From: Magnetococcales bacterium
GTDB taxonomy: Bacteria; Pseudomonadota; Magnetococcia; Magnetococcales; JADGCH01
Assembly: GCA_015228995.1 (NCBI GenBank)
Contig: JADGCM010000021.1
Span: 1-17,526 of the forward strand
Length of the DNA: 17,526 nt
Direction: 5' to 3'
Positions 14,581 to 17,526 of this stretch are shown one piece after another. Numbering within the stretch: the stretch's first letter is position 1; every line of letters starts with the position of its first letter. Both the position numbers and the translations under genes were made by a program. Below the pieces are notes generated by a model, which saw nothing but the letters and a program-made list of their open reading frames with translations, was not told the origin of the DNA and searched no databases.

Positions 14581-15555
14581 ATGTCCCTTTGTTTCACTGA
14601 GCCGCAGATCGAGCGTTATTCGCGCCAGATCCTCTTGCCCCAGATAGGTGGCCAGGGCCAGCAGCGCTTGTTACAGTCAACCGTGGCCTTGGTTGGGTCG
14701 GGTACCATGGTGGTGACAACGGCTTGGTATCTGGCCGGGGCTGGGGTCGGTCGGCTGCTGTGGCTCAACGATGCAGGTAGCGGTAGCGAAAAAATAAGGG
14801 AGATTCCGGCTCTAAACCCGGATGTTGTCCTCGTTGAGTTGACATCCAGTGCCGAAATGACCGCTGATCGCATGGCCCAATGTGATTTGGTGCTGCTTTG
14901 TGACCGCCGGTTAAGCCTGCCAGCAGCTCCGCCGCTGCTGCTAGGGGCTACCACCGCCACCGGCGGTTATCTGGTGGTGGATCGCTCGGCGGTGGCGGAT
15001 GACGACGGACTTCCCTGCTGGCGTTGTGCCGAGGCCGGTTATGCAGAGGGCAGGGCAGGGGGTAAGGAAGACGTTGGTAGCGGCCGGGAATTATATGCCG
15101 GTTGGATCGGTACTCTGTTGGCCAGTACCGCCATCACCTTGCTGCTCGACCTAGTACCGCCGCCTACGCACGGTCTGGCTGCCCGAGCGGCCAGCAGTGA
15201 TTATAGCCGGTTTGACATCAGCCACCAATCGGGCTGTCCTTGGTGTGGCGTGGTGGCCGATCATCTGGACATCAGCGCCGACATCTGCCCCATGACCGCG
15301 GTACGGGTCAAGCTCAAGCTGGAGGCAATGGCAATCGGCAGTCGGCTGCGCATTTGGCTCCGTGGTCAAGAACCGCTGGAAAATATTCCGCTTTTGTTAC
15401 GCCAGCTCGGTTATCAGTACTCGACGCCGCGACCAGTAAGGCTGGATAGCCTTCGTCTTCCCCCTCACCCCCCAACCCCCTCTCCCACAGGTGGGGAGGG
15501 GGAGTGCGTGGGAGAGGAGGGGCTGTACGTGCTGGAGTGTTGTCGCAATGGCTAA
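14581..15555 (+). CDS. Fusion of a degenerate ThiF/MoeB-like (E1-like) domain with a TusA-like sulfur-carrier domain
   Basis: Residues 10-23 (ERYSRQILLPQIGG) and 34-60 match the start of ThiF/MoeB/HesA proteins, which activate sulfur-carrier proteins with ATP. The nucleotide loop is weakened (GSGTM instead of GxGGLG). The DxD and SNLxRQ motifs are absent, and the stretch up to LNPDV is shortened. Two CxxC pairs that bind structural zinc in this family remain: C146/C149 and C219/C222. From about residue 227 a TusA-like domain follows, with the active Cys236 in DICPMTAV and EPLENIPLLLRQLGY. Residues 294-314 come from a palindromic repeat inserted in frame before the final strand LYVLECCR. The gene sits between the aminotransferase and trpF and overlaps trpF by eight bases. 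It probably handles sulfur transfer, but adenylation activity is doubtful. Confidence 0.8.
   Translation: MSLCFTEPQIERYSRQILLPQIGGQGQQRLLQSTVALVGSGTMVVTTAWYLAGAGVGRLLWLNDAGSGSEKIREIPALNPDVVLVELTSSAEMTADRMAQCDLVLLCDRRLSLPAAPPLLLGATTATGGYLVVDRSAVADDDGLPCWRCAEAGYAEGRAGGKEDVGSGRELYAGWIGTLLASTAITLLLDLVPPPTHGLAARAASSDYSRFDISHQSGCPWCGVVADHLDISADICPMTAVRVKLKLEAMAIGSRLRIWLRGQEPLENIPLLLRQLGYQYSTPRPVRLDSLRLPPHPPTPSPTGGEGECVGEEGLYVLECCRNG
15460..15522 (+). repeat. Palindromic G/C-rich interspersed repeat, copy B, inside a coding region
   Basis: The first 30 bases match copy A (3944 to 3888, minus strand) except AA for GG, and a G-rich half follows. CCCCCTCTCCC (15476-15486) can pair with GGGGAGGGGG (15493-15502). 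The 63 bases are exactly 21 codons of the ThiF/TusA fusion and add a Pro-rich then Gly/Glu-rich stretch (PPHPPTPSPTGGEGE) without a stop. Such translated peptides are familiar from repeats of this class in proteobacteria. The element ends about 25 bases before the trpF start. Confidence 0.8.
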
Positions 15556-16195
15556 AACGCGGGTTAAAATTTGTGGTATAACCTGCCTTGCGGATGCCTA
15601 TGCGGCCATTGAAGCCGGAGCCGATGCCCTGGGCTTGGTGTTTCATCCGTCGTCGTCCCGGTTTATCTCTCCAGAGCAGGCCTCGCTGCTGACCGCTGCA
15701 CTGCCTCCCTTCGTTGCCCTGGTGGGTTTGTTTGTCAATCGGCCGCTGGCCGAGATAGCCCGCGTGGCCCGGTTGTGCCGTCTGGATACCATCCAACTGC
15801 ATGGGGACGAAACGCCGGAGTTTTGCCAATCGCTGCGCCAATCGGTTCCCTGTCGCCTCATTAAGGCCATTCGAGTGGCCCAACCGGATGATCTGACCAA
15901 CGTTGATCGCTACCCAGTCGATGCCTTGCTGTTCGATGCCCATGTCCAGGGCCATTTTGGTGGTACCGGCCACTGTTTTGATTGGTCGATGCTAACGGCC
16001 ATCACCCCGACCCTGAGCCATCCCTGGATTTTAGCCGGTGGTCTGACTGTCGATAACGTCGCTGAGGCGATCCAACATACCCAGCCTTACGCCGTGGATG
16101 TCAGCAGTGGGGTCGAGTCGGCTCCTGGGCAGAAAGATGCCGCTAAAATCAGGCAATTCACGGCGGCCATTTCCGAAGCATCATCCAGGCATTAA
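15548..16195 (+). CDS. trpF: Phosphoribosylanthranilate isomerase
   Basis: This is the third step of tryptophan synthesis from anthranilate, an Amadori rearrangement on a TIM barrel. The 215-residue product has the hallmark VKICGIT with the general base Cys9, the general acid Asp130 in LLFDAHVQG, the phosphate-binding GGTGHCFDW and LAGGLTVDN segments, and DVSSGVES. Length is normal. ATG 15548 is eight bases inside the end of the ThiF/TusA gene and uses GGAG at 15534-15537; an in-frame extension to 15491 would lie over the repeat and is rejected. No other trp gene is in the window. Its last 38 bases overlap the convergent flippase gene. Confidence 0.94.
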   Translation: MAKTRVKICGITCLADAYAAIEAGADALGLVFHPSSSRFISPEQASLLTAALPPFVALVGLFVNRPLAEIARVARLCRLDTIQLHGDETPEFCQSLRQSVPCRLIKAIRVAQPDDLTNVDRYPVDALLFDAHVQGHFGGTGHCFDWSMLTAITPTLSHPWILAGGLTVDNVAEAIQHTQPYAVDVSSGVESAPGQKDAAKIRQFTAAISEASSRH

Positions 16196-17396
16196 AAGTG
16201 GTATAAACAGCGTAGGAGACCGCCCAGCAGCTGCCGGCTACGGTCAGCGAGATGGGGATGGGCAGTAACCACAGCAACAGCGCAAACAGGGGCAGGGATA
16301 GAAATTCACCCATGCTGATGGCCCAGGTGCGGTGCAGGGCATAGAGGCCGTGCAGGAACACCCAGGCGCCGACGCGGATCCAATCTCCCAATAAAAAAGC
16401 CAGTGCAGCTGGCCAGGGCATAGCGAAACCGTCTTGATAAAATAGAGCCATGACCGGTTGGCGTAACAGCATGAAACCAATCATCACCACCAAGCCGGGG
16501 AGTAGGGTCACTGCAGCCATGGTTTTAACGAGGCGTAAGAAGTCGGACTTAGAGTGGGCGGCATGGCTGAGGCCAGGCAGAAAATAGGTTGACATGATAC
16601 CGCCACCGATGGCCGCGACCCAATCGGTGACCCGCCACTGCGCCTGGACCATGCCGACGTCATGCCAAGAGAGGGAGTCGGCCAGCACTGTGCGCACGAA
16701 CAACGTTGATAGCGGGCTCATGATGCCAATGGCCAAGCCAGCGGGCATAAAACGCAACAACGCTCGCCATGGCCACGGTTGCTGTGGCTGCCAAGCCCGC
16801 TGACGCCAGACATAGAACAGCAACCCCGCTAATACCACCAGAGCAATGCCCCCCTGGGCCAGCAACAGGCGTGTCGTTAAGACATAATGGCTGGGCCAAA
16901 CAATACTGACCAGAGTGACCACCACGCTCAATACGGCCAGCAGTAGCATCCAGCCCTGTTGTTGGCTTCCTAACCAATAGGTATTGACCGAGCCAGAGAT
17001 GATCGATAGACAGCCGATGCTGCCGGCCAATAGCAGGGTTGTTTCTGACAGTGCCCCCCCTGTTAACCAGGCGAGCAGCCCCGGGAACAGCACCAGCAGC
17101 ACCAACAGCGTTGCTGAAACAGCGACGCCGATCAGGATGCCACAGCCCAACGCTGCCAACCGCTGTTCTAGCTGTTGCGTCTGGGCCACCACCACCGCGA
17201 TACCCATACCGATGCCGTTGAGAGCAACACCCGAGAGCAGCTCTACCATGGAGCTGGCCTGCCCCCAGAAGGCCACCGCTTCGGCCCCACCATGCAAGGC
17301 CAGTACTTTGTCGGCAATTGCTCGACCGATAAGACCAATGATGACAATACTTAAAGAATAATAAATTTGACGGGTTCTAGGTGTCATGCGGTCCAT
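16158..17396 (-). CDS. Polysaccharide flippase-type membrane protein (MOP superfamily, Wzx-like)
   Basis: The 412-residue product is hydrophobic nearly throughout, with about twelve predicted membrane helices. It has the N-terminal helix pattern of Wzx/RfbX-type lipid-linked oligosaccharide flippases: RTRQIYYSLSIVIIG, then FWGQASSMVELLSG, GIGMGIAVVVAQ and a second-half GIMSPLSTLFVRT. These transporters move undecaprenyl-linked sugars across the inner membrane. There are no glycosyltransferase or polymerase genes nearby, so its glycan is unknown. Starts at 17396 (chosen) or 17387 are both plausible, with no strong ribosome site; the frame continues open to 17513 but would run into the neighbouring promoter. 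MATE-type transporters belong to the same superfamily and are the main alternative. Confidence 0.78.
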   Translation of the reverse strand: MDRMTPRTRQIYYSLSIVIIGLIGRAIADKVLALHGGAEAVAFWGQASSMVELLSGVALNGIGMGIAVVVAQTQQLEQRLAALGCGILIGVAVSATLLVLLVLFPGLLAWLTGGALSETTLLLAGSIGCLSIISGSVNTYWLGSQQQGWMLLLAVLSVVVTLVSIVWPSHYVLTTRLLLAQGGIALVVLAGLLFYVWRQRAWQPQQPWPWRALLRFMPAGLAIGIMSPLSTLFVRTVLADSLSWHDVGMVQAQWRVTDWVAAIGGGIMSTYFLPGLSHAAHSKSDFLRLVKTMAAVTLLPGLVVMIGFMLLRQPVMALFYQDGFAMPWPAALAFLLGDWIRVGAWVFLHGLYALHRTWAISMGEFLSLPLFALLLWLLPIPISLTVAGSCWAVSYAVYTTFNAWMMLRKWPP

Positions 17397-17402
17397 TTCG
17401 TA

Positions 17403-17431
17403 TTCACAGAGCGGCTGATCCGTGCTACTAT
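17403..17431 (+). promoter_or_regulatory. Candidate sigma70-type promoter for the peroxiredoxin-like gene
   Basis: TTCACA (17403-17408, 5 of 6 to the -35 consensus) and TACTAT (17426-17431, 4 of 6 to the -10) are separated by exactly 17 bases, in the 79-base gap between the divergent flippase gene and the start at 17476. Pattern match only. Confidence 0.4.
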
Positions 17432-17475
17432 GGCAGCGGTTTCCTGATGATGCAAGGAGGAGTAGGGGGCTCGTT

Positions 17476-17526
17476 ATGTTATCTGTCGGTGCAATGATCC
17501 CAGATTTGTCCACCCAAGACCAGAAC
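17476..17526 (+). CDS. Probable peroxiredoxin, N-terminus only (partial)
   Basis: Only 17 codons are inside the window. The peptide MLSVGAMIPDLSTQDQN fits the entry of AhpC/TSA-family peroxiredoxins of the Bcp type, where a VGxxxPDxxxxDQ pattern precedes the thioredoxin fold; the peroxidatic cysteine lies outside the window. Upstream are AAGGAGG (17454-17460) and a G-run at 17465-17469, the latter six bases from the ATG. A promoter-like pair lies further upstream. The product name rests on a very short stretch. Confidence 0.45.
   Translation, partial: MLSVGAMIPDLSTQDQN

Noticed and set aside
15314..15973. Minus-strand open frame of 219 codons
   Set aside because: Antisense to the ThiF/TusA and trpF genes; it merely reads through the palindromic repeat, and trpF explains the region.

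Overview
The window is gene-dense, moderately GC-rich (by eye) bacterial chromosome from a Gram-negative, almost certainly a proteobacterium. Supporting content: a UbiC-type chorismate lyase (ubiquinone route), LipB, IspD (MEP pathway), a PilZ c-di-GMP receptor, a periplasmic c-type cytochrome, an RND efflux pair and a TusA-type domain with the CPMT motif. I cannot name the genus. An alphaproteobacterial or magnetococcal affiliation is only a weak impression. No tRNA, rRNA, IS element, phage gene or CRISPR array is visible, and no gap exceeds 300 bases.

Layout. (1) 1-915 (-) is the start of a large FecR-domain protein cut by the window edge. It diverges from a PilZ protein (1058-2344, +), followed by a putative small membrane protein (2434-2628, +). 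(2) panE (-) ends against that small gene, and its start overlaps the start of a small monohaem cytochrome gene (+). (3) After a palindromic G-rich repeat comes a translationally coupled operon: lytic transglycosylase, RND adaptor, RND pump (4024-9055). (4) A gamma-carbonic-anhydrase-like gene and lipB form a minus-strand pair; lipB overlaps the pump gene tail to tail. (5) A UbiC-like gene is followed by a tight six-gene plus-strand run: sppA-like protease, secreted nuclease, ispD, aspartate-type aminotransferase, a ThiF/TusA fusion and trpF (11043-16195). (6) A 12-helix polysaccharide-flippase-type protein (-) overlaps the 3' end of trpF. Its 5' region diverges from the first codons of a probable peroxiredoxin that runs off the window.

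Most genes are recognisable housekeeping or envelope functions. The least ordinary object is the ThiF/TusA fusion (14581-15555). Its E1-like part has lost the usual ATP-binding and adenylation motifs but keeps two CxxC zinc pairs, and it is fused to a TusA-like domain with an intact Cys-Pro motif. A 63-base palindromic repeat sits in frame just before its last predicted strand. A second copy of that repeat lies in opposite orientation at 3888-3944, between the cytochrome and the transglycosylase operon, and both copies contain canonical G-quadruplex patterns. Other points of interest are the zero-spacer divergent panE/cytochrome pair, a cytochrome with no methionine available as distal haem ligand, a transglycosylase with no signal peptide, and tail-to-tail gene overlaps at three convergent junctions.
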